Of a DNA stretch of 64,000 nucleotides, positions 8,524 to 17,215 are shown in pieces. Position 1 is the stretch's first letter; every line of letters starts with the position of its first letter. The stretch covers positions 620,001 to 684,000 of the forward strand of contig NZ_SLZU01000001.1 of assembly GCF_004342065.1 (NCBI RefSeq). Reading direction: 5' to 3'. Below the pieces are notes generated by a model, which was not told the DNA's origin, searched no databases, and was given only the letters and a program-made list of their open reading frames with translations. The translations under genes were made by a program, and so were the position numbers. This stretch comes from Primorskyibacter sedentarius. GTDB taxonomy: Bacteria; Pseudomonadota; Alphaproteobacteria; Rhodobacterales; Rhodobacteraceae.

Positions 8524-10131
8524 TTACTTCGCGCTGTCAAGCATCGCCAAGACGATGTCTTTCTGCTCTCGCGGTGTCGGAATATCTCGCGCAGCGGCCT
8601 GCGCCGGGCGGTCCTCGGGCTGCGTGATCCCCATAAGCAGGCGAAACTCTGCCTTCGTCTCGCTGTCCATATGCGTCCAGACTTGCGGGCCGATGAACAG
8701 GCTTTCGGACCACGCCCCGTCAGCAAGCACCAGCTCGTGCCGGTCGAAAAGGAAATGCACGTATTCAAGCGGCGTGCAGCTGTTGTCGATCTCCACACCT
8801 TTCAGGCCGGTCAGCTTCTTGGCGGCGACCAGCGCCTCGCTCTTTCCGATCAGTGCCTCGACAGCACGGGACTGGATCAGCATCCGGTGCTGCTGGGACA
8901 CCCGAAGATCGCGCCTCGGCATGCCGCGACCAAGCGTATCGGCCTTGATGCAGACCGGACGCGCCTTGGGTTGCCCGGCCAGAAACGCCGTATCAAAGCT
9001 CTGACGGCCGATCCACCGGACCGGCTGCATGCCATTGTCCCGCGTCAGCACCAGATCCCCGATCCGAAGATCAGCCACGTCCTTTTCACCCTGCGCCGTC
9101 ATGATCCGGGTACCGCCAACAAAGCAGACCAGCTGCGGGATCGTAACAACACCGGTCGACAGGACATCGGTCCCGTTATTGAACGAGGTGATGATTTCGA
9201 CCTGAATGTCATCGCCGCGCGCCGGATTCGGTTCGTAGTCGATGACAAGGTCGTCCAGCACATAACCGCTGGGCGTCGGAACAAGGCGTGGATCGCCAAC
9301 CGGAATGACTTCGGTAATCGTGATCGTCTGGCTCGGATCGGCCGGATCAGGATAGGTCAGAACAACCGTCACGGAGTCGACGTCCAGAATTGGCGGCGGA
9401 GAGCTGATCGCGTCGGTCAGTTGCGAGGCATCGACAACCTGAATAGCACCGTCAGCCGACCCGATTGAGCCGCCAGTGTTGTCGAGGTCGTTCAGACCGC
9501 CATCACTGCCCGCGTTCAGGCCACTTCTGGCACCCACACCAACACCCGAGATCAATGCGCCGAAATCGTTCTCCAGCGCCAGTGCTTCATCGGTAAAATT
9601 ACCGCCTCGGTTCTGAACGCCATCAGACATGAAGATGATCGAGTTTGACGATTGATCCGTGACGCCTTGCGCCGTCCAGCTGTCGTTGATCTCTTGCAGG
9701 GGCGCAGCAAAGTTGGTTCCGCCCCCAGCCGTCAATGCGTCGATATCCTGTTCGAACTGGGTCAGCTGGTCCAACGTGTATACACCAACCAAGGACGAAT
9801 CGCTGTTATATTCGACGAGCGTGACCGTCACCGTCGATGGGTCGTATCCATTGTCGATATAGGTTTGAAACACCTGCTTGGCAGCATAGACCTGCGCCTC
9901 AAGAAAGGTGTCAGTCGTGCCATCGCCGTCAACGTCGGACCCGGAACTCCCGCCTGCAGACCCGGACGTGTCGACTGCGATGGCGACGTTGATATCCGGC
10001 GAGGTTTGCGCGCCGATATTGACCGTGTGGTCAATGCTCAACGTGTCGAAAGAGGTGTCTGGAATTGTACTGGTCGTTGCAACACCGACGCCGTCGACAG
10101 TCGTGTTAACGTTGATCGTTTGATCGGGCAT
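8524..10131 (-). CDS. von Willebrand A domain + Hint domain protein
   Basis: A 535-residue two-domain protein. Residues about 46-245 form a von Willebrand A domain with the metal-ion adhesion motif DTSGS (54-58), a threonine at GGTN (137-140) and the MSDG strand (168-171). An inserted segment, DVDGDGTTDTF (66-76), looks like a calcium-binding loop. After a beta-rich linker (250-330), a Hint domain begins at Cys336 (CFVGGTRIMT), with VADLRIGDLVLTRDNGMQPVRWIG and a His at SQQHRM (413-417). Hint domains self-cleave or splice. This Hint_2-type sequence is common in Rhodobacterales at the C-terminus of calcium-binding secreted proteins. There is no N-terminal signal peptide, so export would need a type I or other C-terminal signal. 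It is monocistronic. The substrate and role are unknown. Confidence 0.85.
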   Translation of the reverse strand: MPDQTINVNTTVDGVGVATTSTIPDTSFDTLSIDHTVNIGAQTSPDINVAIAVDTSGSAGGSSGSDVDGDGTTDTFLEAQVYAAKQVFQTYIDNGYDPSTVTVTLVEYNSDSSLVGVYTLDQLTQFEQDIDALTAGGGTNFAAPLQEINDSWTAQGVTDQSSNSIIFMSDGVQNRGGNFTDEALALENDFGALISGVGVGARSGLNAGSDGGLNDLDNTGGSIGSADGAIQVVDASQLTDAISSPPPILDVDSVTVVLTYPDPADPSQTITITEVIPVGDPRLVPTPSGYVLDDLVIDYEPNPARGDDIQVEIITSFNNGTDVLSTGVVTIPQLVCFVGGTRIMTAQGEKDVADLRIGDLVLTRDNGMQPVRWIGRQSFDTAFLAGQPKARPVCIKADTLGRGMPRRDLRVSQQHRMLIQSRAVEALIGKSEALVAAKKLTGLKGVEIDNSCTPLEYVHFLFDRHELVLADGAWSESLFIGPQVWTHMDSETKAEFRLLMGITQPEDRPAQAAARDIPTPREQKDIVLAMLDSAK

Positions 10132-10395
10132 GATCTGACCTCACCGTGGCCGCTCAACGCAGCCAAACCAAAATAATAACAACAGGCTGCCGCAAATTCG
10201 GCAGCGCACTTTTTACTCACGGGATTAACCACTCACTAGGTTTCCCTATGGCAGGAGCAGCAGTCGAACAAGCAGTAAACAAATCCCATTTTTCCCCCGT
10301 GGCGCGAGTTCATCGCCCGGGTTCCTGAATTCTCAGGATGCTGCTTCCGAGCCACCTTAGGAAAATCGACGCGGAAGAAATACTAAAATCTTATT

Positions 10396-10432
10396 AAAAA
10401 CAGAAACTTGCGCGCATCTTAGTGCGCGCAAG
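10396..10432 (-). terminator. Intrinsic terminator for the bactofilin-like gene
   Basis: A perfect nine-base-pair stem (CTTGCGCGC, 10407-10415, with GCGCGCAAG, 10424-10432) and eight-base loop. On the minus strand it is followed by a T-rich run (TTTCTGTTTTTAATAAG). It lies about 170 bases after the stop at 10605, so it probably ends that transcript. Confidence 0.7.
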
Positions 10433-10451
10433 GTCTACACAGATGCATATG

Positions 10452-10469
10452 CGACTCGGTACCAAGTCG
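10452..10469. promoter_or_regulatory. 18-base near-perfect palindrome
   Basis: CGACTCGGTACCAAGTCG has two-fold symmetry with a single mismatched pair. It has the size of a dimeric regulator operator. It is about 320 bases upstream of the VWA-Hint start. The regulator is unknown. Confidence 0.35.
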
Positions 10470-10604
10470 TGAGGTAAGGAATGGTTAACAAAATATGAAC
10501 GCTGCGTTAACTTGCCGCCCCCAAACCGCCGTGATTGAACTAAGCCGCAGGCCTTTCCCCAGTCAGCGAGTTGCGGATTCTGCAGGGAACAAGCAGCCCG
10601 CCCG

Positions 10605-11723
10605 TTACTCCTTCAGGTCACCCGCAGCGAAAAACACCGGCCGGATGACCCGTTCTGTGATGGCCCCGACCCCGGCGAGCACCAATGCGAGCACGAACAG
10701 CCATCCCAAGAAGGGGATGAGGCCGATGACACCCGCCGCAAGCGCCCCGACAGCCGCAGCAAGCGCGCGGTCCCCGATACTGTCGGGCTCTTTGGTGCCA
10801 AAGGCCAACAGCAGCCCCACACCGAAAGAGTAGGCCGACACCACATAGCCCGCAAAGCCACCGATCAGGGCCAGCATCACCATTGCGGGGCTCAGCAGAA
10901 GGCCGATGATCGTCATCGCGAATAGAACGGCAGCGCCAATCACGGTGGACTGCGCGAGAAAACCCAGCCAGAGGGTCCGGAACGGCCGCGCAAGCAGTTG
11001 TTTTCGCATCTCGGCAAGCCGTCCGGGGACCAGCGCGGCAATCAGCGCCGCAAGCGCCGCCACGACGATCACACCCGTGATGAACCAAAGAATGGCCCGC
11101 CCCCATCCGGGCGCCTGCGGACCGTCCCAATCGTCGATTTCACGCCGCTCGACCCGATCGGCCGATGCAACGCTCACTGGCACGTCAATCTCCCCCGGCT
11201 CTTCTTCATAGAGTATCAGCCGCCCGGCGATTACGGTGTCTTCGCCCCAGTCAACAGTCTCTGCGGCGAGGCTCACGTCCCCGGCCACGCTCGCATTCAC
11301 GGTGACGTGCTCTCCGGCGATCATGGCGTAGCCGCCTATGTTTCCTGTCAGGTTGACGGTTTGTCCCGCTGCCCGCAGATCCCCGGAGACATCGCCAGCG
11401 GTCAGATCGCGCCCAATCATCGTCAAATCGCCAGCGACGCTGCCTGTAACGTGGATATTATCGCCCGCCAGGTAGGCATCGCCCCCAACTGCGCCCTCCA
11501 GCGTAACCTCGCGGCCCGCCAGATGCGCGGTGCCAGAGACGTCGGCGCGGGTCGTCACTTTCTCGCCCGCCATGAAAAGATCGTCCGCCCCGGAATCTTC
11601 GTGGCTTACCGCCTGCCCGGCGCGAAAGACATCGCCGCCCAGGTTGAAGAAAGCGGTGCCCTCTTCGGCGAGGACGGGGCCTGCAAGCAAGGCCGATATC
11701 AGGATCAGCAAATACCGTGTCAT
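10605..11723 (-). CDS. Exported bactofilin-like beta-helix protein with C-terminal membrane domain
   Basis: A 372-residue protein. The start at 11723 is chosen because GAAGGGGG lies just upstream (11731-11740), rather than the in-frame ATG at 11747. A signal peptide (1-19, ending GPVLA) is followed by about 130 residues of short repeated turns (VSGTAHLAGREVTLEG, VGGDAYLAGDNIHVTG, VAGDLTMIGRDLTAGD and so on). This is the pattern of a polymer-forming bactofilin-type beta-helix. After a short linker come four or five hydrophobic helices (about 209-232, 252-275, 279-305, 317-352). The beta-helix should lie in the periplasm, unlike classical cytoplasmic bactofilins. Predicted function: an envelope scaffold, inferred only. 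It is monocistronic, with a terminator at 10396-10432. Confidence 0.75.
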   Translation of the reverse strand: MTRYLLILISALLAGPVLAEEGTAFFNLGGDVFRAGQAVSHEDSGADDLFMAGEKVTTRADVSGTAHLAGREVTLEGAVGGDAYLAGDNIHVTGSVAGDLTMIGRDLTAGDVSGDLRAAGQTVNLTGNIGGYAMIAGEHVTVNASVAGDVSLAAETVDWGEDTVIAGRLILYEEEPGEIDVPVSVASADRVERREIDDWDGPQAPGWGRAILWFITGVIVVAALAALIAALVPGRLAEMRKQLLARPFRTLWLGFLAQSTVIGAAVLFAMTIIGLLLSPAMVMLALIGGFAGYVVSAYSFGVGLLLAFGTKEPDSIGDRALAAAVGALAAGVIGLIPFLGWLFVLALVLAGVGAITERVIRPVFFAAGDLKE

Positions 11724-11929
11724 CGAATTTCCCCCTTCTGGCTGCACGACTCATCTTACAGCAGACACGCTGATTGCCATTGCGCCAAATCAATTGAGGG
11801 CGCGTGATGGCCAAAGCGTTTTGAAGCCCGCCCCGATCTTGCCTTCAGGCTAAACCGGGCCGCCCTCGCCCGTTGCATCGCCCAAAAATGTCACATAGTC
11901 CTTCGACATTCCCACAAGGCGCCCCGCAC

Positions 11930-12844
11930 ATGCTGACAACCTTTCTGGCCATTGCTCCGGTTTTCGCCCTCATATTGATGGGCTACGGGTTACGGCGCGG
12001 GGGCATCCCTTCGACCGAATTCTGGAACCTCAACGACCGTCTGGTCTATTGGGTTCTGATGCCCGCGCTCTTCTTCGCGAAAATCTCGGCCGCGGATCTG
12101 AGCGGCGGGCTTGGGGACTATGCCATTCTGCTCTATGCCGGTTTTTTCTGCGCCATCCTGTGCGGCTGGGTTCTGAGCCGGGGCATGCCCGCGCCGCAGG
12201 CAAGCTCGCTTCTGCAAGGCAGTGCGCGGTTCAACACATTCGTTGCGCTGGCGATTGCCGAGGCGCTGTTCGGGGCGGAAGGGTTGCAGGTTGCAGTGCT
12301 GGGGTCGGCCTTTCTGGTGCCGGTGGTGAACGTGACCGTCGTCACGCTGATGACCCGGCAACTGGGCGGGAATGGCAAGACAGTCTTGCGCGGCCTGATA
12401 AAAAACCCCCTGATTCTGAGTATCTGCGCAGGCGCGCTTTTCAACGTTCTGGGCATGAAAGAGGTGCCTGTCCTGCATGAAATCGCCCGCATTCTGGGCA
12501 GCGCGGCGCTGCCGATCATGCTGCTATGCGTTGGCGCCAATCTCAAACTCCGCGGTCTGAGCGGATCACGCCGGGCGATCGGGTTTTCAACGGTCGGAAA
12601 ATTCCTGATCAACCCTGCCGCAGTGGTGATCGCGGCGCTGGTGCTGACCCCCGATCCCTTGGCGATCGAGGTGGCACTGATCTTCGCGGCACTTCCCACC
12701 GGTGTTGCCAGCTATACGCTCGCGCGCGAGATGGGGGGAGACGCGCCCTTGATGGCGGCCATCATCACAACCCAAACCTTGCTGAGCTTCATCACCCTGC
12801 CAGTGACTTTGCTTGTCGGGCGCATGATCTTGTCCCTGAATTGA
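11930..12844 (+). CDS. AEC-family transporter (auxin efflux carrier / malonate type)
   Basis: A 304-residue polytopic membrane protein of the auxin-efflux-carrier family. It shows the family start LTTFLAIAPVFALILMGYGLRR, the characteristic GFFCAILCGWVLSRG region, and a second half beginning near residue 165 with LIKNPLILSICAGALFN. The ending AAIITTQTLLSFITLP is diagnostic of the family. About ten helices are visible. Bacterial members export or import organic acids such as malonate or malate, and substrate cannot be deduced here. The start at 11930 is preferred over an upstream in-frame ATG (11873) because the extra residues are hydrophilic and unlike the family. It is monocistronic, convergent with moaB. 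Confidence 0.88.
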   Translation: MLTTFLAIAPVFALILMGYGLRRGGIPSTEFWNLNDRLVYWVLMPALFFAKISAADLSGGLGDYAILLYAGFFCAILCGWVLSRGMPAPQASSLLQGSARFNTFVALAIAEALFGAEGLQVAVLGSAFLVPVVNVTVVTLMTRQLGGNGKTVLRGLIKNPLILSICAGALFNVLGMKEVPVLHEIARILGSAALPIMLLCVGANLKLRGLSGSRRAIGFSTVGKFLINPAAVVIAALVLTPDPLAIEVALIFAALPTGVASYTLAREMGGDAPLMAAIITTQTLLSFITLPVTLLVGRMILSLN

Positions 12845-12914
12845 GGGCGCTTCGTCGGTCAGCGAGGGGCAAGTTTGCAAGAACACTCCGCTGGCAGGGG
12901 CAACCGAATGTGGC

Positions 12915-13457
12915 CTATTTGCGCCGCAAATGCTCGTCCAGCCGCGGCATGATTTCCACGAAGTTGCACGGCCTGTGCCGCAGGTCGAGCTGGTAGGCGA
13001 GGATCTCGTCCCACGCATCCTTGCACGCCCCCGGACTGCCCGGCAGGGCGAACAGGTACGTCCCCTGCGCCACGCCACCCGTGGCACGGCTTTGCACGGC
13101 GCTGGTGCCGATCTTCTTCATGGAGATGATCGTGAACACCGTCCCGAAAGCCTCGATCTCCTTCTCATAGACATCGCGATGCGCCTCGACGGTCACATCG
13201 CGCCCGGTCAACCCGGTGCCGCCCGTGGAAATCACCACATCGATGTCCGGATCGGCACACCACTCCCGCAGCTGCAAAGCGATTTCCCCGCGTTCATCGC
13301 GAATGATCTTGCGGTCGGCCACCTCGTGCCCGGCTGCCGTGATCCGCGCCACAAGCGTGTCGCCAGAGCGGTCGTCCTGCAGATTACGGCTGTCCGAAAC
13401 GGTCAGAACCGCGATGCGCACCGGCACGAAGGTTCTGGACTCGTCAATCTTGCTCAT
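12915..13457 (-). CDS. moaB: Molybdenum cofactor biosynthesis protein B
   Basis: A 180-residue MogA/MoaB-type protein, which adenylylates molybdopterin or supports molybdenum cofactor assembly in the cytoplasm. Diagnostic sequences are [17 protein letters not shown] (18-34), the nucleotide-binding loop [13 protein letters not shown] (77-89) and [18 protein letters not shown] near the C-terminus. The start at 13457 overlaps the stop of the upstream uracil-DNA glycosylase gene by four bases (ATGA), so the two are probably translated together. The cofactor would serve enzymes such as xanthine dehydrogenase, in keeping with the purine-catabolism genes further along. Confidence 0.95.
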   Translation of the reverse strand: MSKIDESRTFVPVRIAVLTVSDSRNLQDDRSGDTLVARITAAGHEVADRKIIRDERGEIALQLREWCADPDIDVVISTGGTGLTGRDVTVEAHRDVYEKEIEAFGTVFTIISMKKIGTSAVQSRATGGVAQGTYLFALPGSPGACKDAWDEILAYQLDLRHRPCNFVEIMPRLDEHLRRK

Positions 13458-14245
13458 CCGCGCCCTTTCAACTTTGCATCCACTTCCAGCAGGTCCGCCC
13501 ATGTGTCGCGCTTGGCTTCCGGCGTGCGCAACAGATAGGCCGGGTGGAACATCGGCATAAGCGGCAGGCCGAACGCCTCTGTCCAGCCCCCGCGCAGACG
13601 GCTGATGCCCCGCCGACCCAACAGCGCCTGACAGGAAATATTGCCCATCGCGATCAGGATCTCGGGCTGCGCCAGGGCGATATGGCGTTCCAGAAACGGC
13701 AGCATCATCGCGATTTCGTCGCGTTCCGGGTCGCGGTTGCGCGGCGGGCGCCACGGCAGGACATTGGTGATGTAGACCGCATCCCTTGCCTGAACCGCCT
13801 TGCGATCAAGGCCGATCGCGCCCACCATCCTGTCCAGCAATTGCCCGGCACGGCCAACGAAAGGCTTGCCCTGCAAATCCTCGTCACGGCCCGGCGCTTC
13901 GCCCACGATCATCACGCGCGCGCCCGCCACACCATCCGCAAAGACCAGCTGGCGGGCACCGCGTTTCAACTCGCAATGCTCGAAGCTCTGCATCGCCGCG
14001 CGAAGCGCCTCCAGATCGGCGGCACCGGATGCAGCGACCCGCGCCTCCGCCTCAGGATCAATCTGCGGGGACTGCGGAACCGCAACCGGCCCGGTTGCCG
14101 CGGCAGGCTTTGCCACTGTCGGCGCAGGTGCTGCGGCCACCTCATAGCGGTTGATCGGCGTGTCGCAGACCGCCTCTGTCGCGCCCAGCTCTACCTGCCA
14201 TTGCAGCAGTGCCCGCGCCCTATGCCATTCCATTGCCGAATCCAT
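13454..14245 (-). CDS. Uracil-DNA glycosylase, family 4-like, lacking most Fe-S ligands
   Basis: A 263-residue protein whose C-terminal 180 residues are a family 4-type uracil-DNA glycosylase, which removes uracil from DNA in base-excision repair. Motif A is GEAPGRDED (115-123) and motif B is HPAYLL (234-239). Family 4 enzymes carry a [4Fe-4S] cluster held by four cysteines. Only the second is present here (Cys91). The other positions are Phe88, Trp165 (in NVLPWRPP) and Met181. A cluster is therefore unlikely, while the uracil pocket looks intact. Cluster-less relatives are known in alphaproteobacteria. The N-terminal 75 residues include a Pro/Ala-rich linker, normal for this group. It is upstream of and overlaps moaB. 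Confidence 0.9.
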   Translation of the reverse strand: MDSAMEWHRARALLQWQVELGATEAVCDTPINRYEVAAAPAPTVAKPAAATGPVAVPQSPQIDPEAEARVAASGAADLEALRAAMQSFEHCELKRGARQLVFADGVAGARVMIVGEAPGRDEDLQGKPFVGRAGQLLDRMVGAIGLDRKAVQARDAVYITNVLPWRPPRNRDPERDEIAMMLPFLERHIALAQPEILIAMGNISCQALLGRRGISRLRGGWTEAFGLPLMPMFHPAYLLRTPEAKRDTWADLLEVDAKLKGRG

Positions 14246-14353
14246 GCGCCCACCCTACTGCCGCGCCCGCGCAGGGGGAAGATGCCGCGCCGGGTCTTGC
14301 CGCCCGTGTCGCCACTTCCTATAAGCGCCAAGGACACGGCAGGGAGCCTGGCC

Positions 14354-15304
14354 ATGCGCTTTTCACATAAGCATCTTCTGGGGATAGAGCCGCTCGCCCC
14401 GGACGAGATCACCATGATCCTCGACCTGGCAGAGCGTTACGTCGACCTGAACCGCGGACGCGCCAAACATGGCGATGCTCTGGCGGGTCTCACCCAGATC
14501 AACATGTTCTTCGAAAACTCAACCCGCACGCAGGCCAGTTTCGAACTGGCGGGCATGCGGCTTGGTGCGGATGTGATGAACATGTCGATGCAGGCGTCCT
14601 CTATCAAGAAGGGCGAGACGCTGATCGACACGGCGCTGACCCTGAATGCCATGCACCCTGACCTTCTGGTCGTCCGGCATCCGCATTCCGGCGCGGTGGA
14701 TCTTCTGTCGCAAAAGGTGAACTGCGCGGTTCTGAACGCGGGCGACGGAAAGCACGAACACCCGACCCAGGCGCTTTTGGATGCGCTGACCATCCGCCGC
14801 GCCAAGGGGCGGCTGCACCGGCTGAGCATTGCGATCTGCGGTGACATCGCCCATAGCCGCGTGGCGCGCTCCAACATCCTGCTGCTGGGCAAGATGGAAA
14901 ACCGGGTCAAGCTGATCGGCCCGCCCACGCTGATGCCCTCGGGCATCGCTGAGTTCGGAGTAGAGGTCTATGAGGACATGGCCGAAGGCCTGCGCGATGT
15001 TGATGTGGTCATGATGCTGCGGCTTCAGAAGGAACGCATGGATGGCGGCTTTATCCCGTCCGAGCGCGAATATTACCACCGTTACGGGCTGGATGCGGAA
15101 AAGCTGGCCCATGCCAAACCCGACGCCATTGTCATGCATCCCGGCCCGATGAACAGAGGCGTCGAAATCGACGGCACAATTGCCGATGATATCAACCGTT
15201 CGGTCATTCAGGAGCAGGTCGAAATGGGCGTGGCCGTGCGCATGGCTGCAATGGACATCCTGGCACGCAACCTACGTTCCCTCCCAAAGGAGGTAATGGC
15301 ATGA
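14354..15304 (+). CDS. pyrB: Aspartate carbamoyltransferase catalytic subunit
   Basis: A 316-residue ATCase catalytic chain that condenses carbamoyl phosphate with aspartate in the second step of pyrimidine synthesis. It has the carbamoyl-phosphate motif STRTQASFE (56-64), the HPTQ motif in [12 protein letters not shown], and the LRLQKER and [12 protein letters not shown] blocks. The start at 14354 gives the normal length. It overlaps the next gene by four bases (ATGA at 15301). The downstream PyrC homologue lacks its metal site, so PyrB is expected to be of the class that needs an inactive dihydroorotase partner for assembly. No pyrI regulatory chain is present. Confidence 0.97.
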   Translation: MRFSHKHLLGIEPLAPDEITMILDLAERYVDLNRGRAKHGDALAGLTQINMFFENSTRTQASFELAGMRLGADVMNMSMQASSIKKGETLIDTALTLNAMHPDLLVVRHPHSGAVDLLSQKVNCAVLNAGDGKHEHPTQALLDALTIRRAKGRLHRLSIAICGDIAHSRVARSNILLLGKMENRVKLIGPPTLMPSGIAEFGVEVYEDMAEGLRDVDVVMMLRLQKERMDGGFIPSEREYYHRYGLDAEKLAHAKPDAIVMHPGPMNRGVEIDGTIADDINRSVIQEQVEMGVAVRMAAMDILARNLRSLPKEVMA

Positions 15305-15882
15305 GCGACCGTTTCGAGATTTCTGCACATGAGGCAGAGGTAGTCCGCCTCTTTCTGATCGACCTGCCGGAAGAAGCGCAGCGCAGGGAGTTTCTGGAAG
15401 ATGCCGAGGGCGACTGGCCACCCATCGTTACGCTGAATGCGACCAGCGTAAGCGCCCCGTTCACGCGAATGGACCGCCGCTACATGGAAGTCGTCAACCC
15501 GCGTGATCTTGACGAACTGGGGCTGAGTGGGCTTTTGATCGAAGGGTACGGCATTGCAGAAGAGGAGGTTGCCCCGCTGCGCAGCCATCTCGATTCGATA
15601 CAGGAGCGTGTATTGATCGTCGGCTCCCGTGCCTTTTCAGGGCAGGCCGTCACGGTAGAGCCGCGCGCGCCCCTGCGCTGGATCGCGACGCTTCGCCAGG
15701 AAAGCCCCCGCAGCACGATGGAGCAATTGCATGTGGCCACCGCGCAGGGGCAGGCCTCTGCCGGGGGCACTGCCGAACCGGTCAAACCGGCGCTGCCCAT
15801 GGTTCTGAAAGTGACGCTTGTGCTTATGGTCCTGGCCGCGATCATTGCCATTGTGCTGGGATTTTCCGGGGCTGGCAAATGA
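15301..15882 (+). CDS. Tail-anchored protein of unknown function in the pyr operon
   Basis: Not recognised. A 193-residue protein whose first 165 residues are soluble and acidic ([23 protein letters not shown]...). They are followed by one strongly hydrophobic segment at the extreme C-terminus ([25 protein letters not shown]), which suggests a tail-anchored membrane protein facing the cytoplasm. The start codon overlaps the pyrB stop (ATGA) with an AAAGGAGG ribosome site inside the end of pyrB, so translation is coupled. It stands between pyrB and pseudo-pyrC, with plsY (a membrane enzyme) next. A role in placing the pyrimidine enzymes at the membrane is conceivable but is only a guess. Confidence 0.8.
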   Translation: MSDRFEISAHEAEVVRLFLIDLPEEAQRREFLEDAEGDWPPIVTLNATSVSAPFTRMDRRYMEVVNPRDLDELGLSGLLIEGYGIAEEEVAPLRSHLDSIQERVLIVGSRAFSGQAVTVEPRAPLRWIATLRQESPRSTMEQLHVATAQGQASAGGTAEPVKPALPMVLKVTLVLMVLAAIIAIVLGFSGAGK

Positions 15883-15922
15883 CGGTGGCGTGGTTGCCCG
15901 GTGCGGCATGGGAAGACAACGA

Positions 15923-17215
15923 ATGACAACACTTCTGTGGAATGCCCGCCTGATCAACCCTGAAACGGGCACCGATGACACGGGCGCGGTGCTGATCGAA
16001 AACGGTGCCATCGGCGCGGTCATGACCAACAGTGCCGAGATCGCCGCCGCGAAGACCCGCGCGGCAGAGATGATCGATTGCAACGGCAAATGCCTTGCCC
16101 CCGGTATTGTCGATCTGGGTGTGAAAGTTTGCGAGCCGGGTGAACGCCACAAGGAGAGCTTTGGCTCTGCCGGTCTGGCCGCCGCGGCCGGTGGTGTGAC
16201 CACGATCATCACCCGACCCGATACGCTGCCCGCCATCGACACGCCTGAAACGCTGGAATTCATCCGCCGCCGCGCCAATGAGGCCGCGCCCGTCAATGTC
16301 CTGCCCATGGCCGCCCTGACCAAGGGGCGTGAAGGGCACGAGATGACCGAAATCGGCTTCCTGCTTGATGCCGGTGCGGTGGCCTTTTCCGATTGCGATC
16401 ACGTGGTCCGCAACACCAAGGTGCTGCAACGTGCGCTGACCTATGCCCGCAGCCTTGGCGCTTTGGTGGTCGGCCACCCTCAGGAACCGACATTGTCGGC
16501 GGGCGCTGCGGTCACCTCTGGCAAGTTCGCATCGCTGCGTGGCCTGCCCGCTGTTTCGCCCATGGCCGAGCGTATGGGGCTGGACCGCGATATCGCCCTG
16601 CTGGAAATGACCGGTGCGCGCTATCACGCCGACCAGATCACCACCGCCCGCGCCCTGCCCGCGCTGGAACGCGCCCGCCAGAACGGGTTGGACATCACGG
16701 CGGGAGCCTCGATCCATCACCTGACGCTGAACGAGCTCGACGTCGCCGATTATCGCACGTTCTTCAAGCTGAAACCGCCCCTGCGGTCCGAGAATGACAG
16801 GCTGGCCGTGGTCGAGGCGCTGGCCTCTGGCCTGATCGACACGCTAAGTTCGATGCACACGCCGCAGGACGAGGAATCCAAGCGTCTTCCTTACGAAGAG
16901 GCCGCCTCTGGCGCCGTGGGGCTGGAAACGCTGCTGCCCGCAGCACTTCGGCTGGTCCATGCCGGGCATCTGGATCTGCCGACGCTCTTCCGCGCGCTGG
17001 CGCTGAACCCGGCGAAACGGCTGGGGCTGGCATGTGGGCGGCTGGCGAATGGCGCGCCTGCCGACCTGGTGCTCTTCGACCCCGATGCGCCCTTCGTGAT
17101 GGACCGCTACACGTTGCGGTCGAAATCGCGCAATACCCCCTTTGACGGCCAGCGAATGCAGGGCAAGGTACTCGCAACCTACGTTGGCGGTCAGCAGGTC
17201 TACGGGAGAGAATGA
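15923..17215 (+). CDS. pyrC: Pseudo-dihydroorotase (PyrC-like, metal site missing)
   Basis: A 430-residue amidohydrolase of the dihydroorotase family. The fold signatures are all there: CLAPGIVDLGVKV, AAAAGGVTTIITRPDT and ASIHHLTLNEL. The metal and catalytic residues are largely lost. The usual HxH is Gly66-Val-Lys68, the His of the xHVST motif is Gln238 (YHADQITT), and the catalytic Asp of DHAP is Met311 (SMHTP). It should therefore not be an active dihydroorotase. The equivalent PyrC' proteins in Pseudomonas are inactive but required to assemble active ATCase with PyrB. The genomic position supports the same here, and an active PyrC must be encoded elsewhere. The start at 15923 fits the family N-terminus. 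The stop overlaps plsY. Confidence 0.9.
   Translation: MTTLLWNARLINPETGTDDTGAVLIENGAIGAVMTNSAEIAAAKTRAAEMIDCNGKCLAPGIVDLGVKVCEPGERHKESFGSAGLAAAAGGVTTIITRPDTLPAIDTPETLEFIRRRANEAAPVNVLPMAALTKGREGHEMTEIGFLLDAGAVAFSDCDHVVRNTKVLQRALTYARSLGALVVGHPQEPTLSAGAAVTSGKFASLRGLPAVSPMAERMGLDRDIALLEMTGARYHADQITTARALPALERARQNGLDITAGASIHHLTLNELDVADYRTFFKLKPPLRSENDRLAVVEALASGLIDTLSSMHTPQDEESKRLPYEEAASGAVGLETLLPAALRLVHAGHLDLPTLFRALALNPAKRLGLACGRLANGAPADLVLFDPDAPFVMDRYTLRSKSRNTPFDGQRMQGKVLATYVGGQQVYGRE

Larger units (their letters stand above)
10132..10604. other. Intergenic region between bactofilin-like gene and VWA-Hint gene
   Basis: About 470 bases without a supported gene. It holds an apparent minus-strand terminator (10396-10432), a near-perfect 18-base palindrome (10452-10469) and a TTAACCAT motif (minus strand, 10481-10488) next to a GTTAAC (10506-10511). 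It must also contain the promoter for the VWA-Hint gene. I did not find a convincing -35/-10 pair. Confidence 0.6.

Noticed and set aside
8440-9468. A 342-codon open frame opposite the VWA-Hint gene
   Set aside because: The minus-strand protein has clear VWA and Hint motifs and this plus-strand frame has none.
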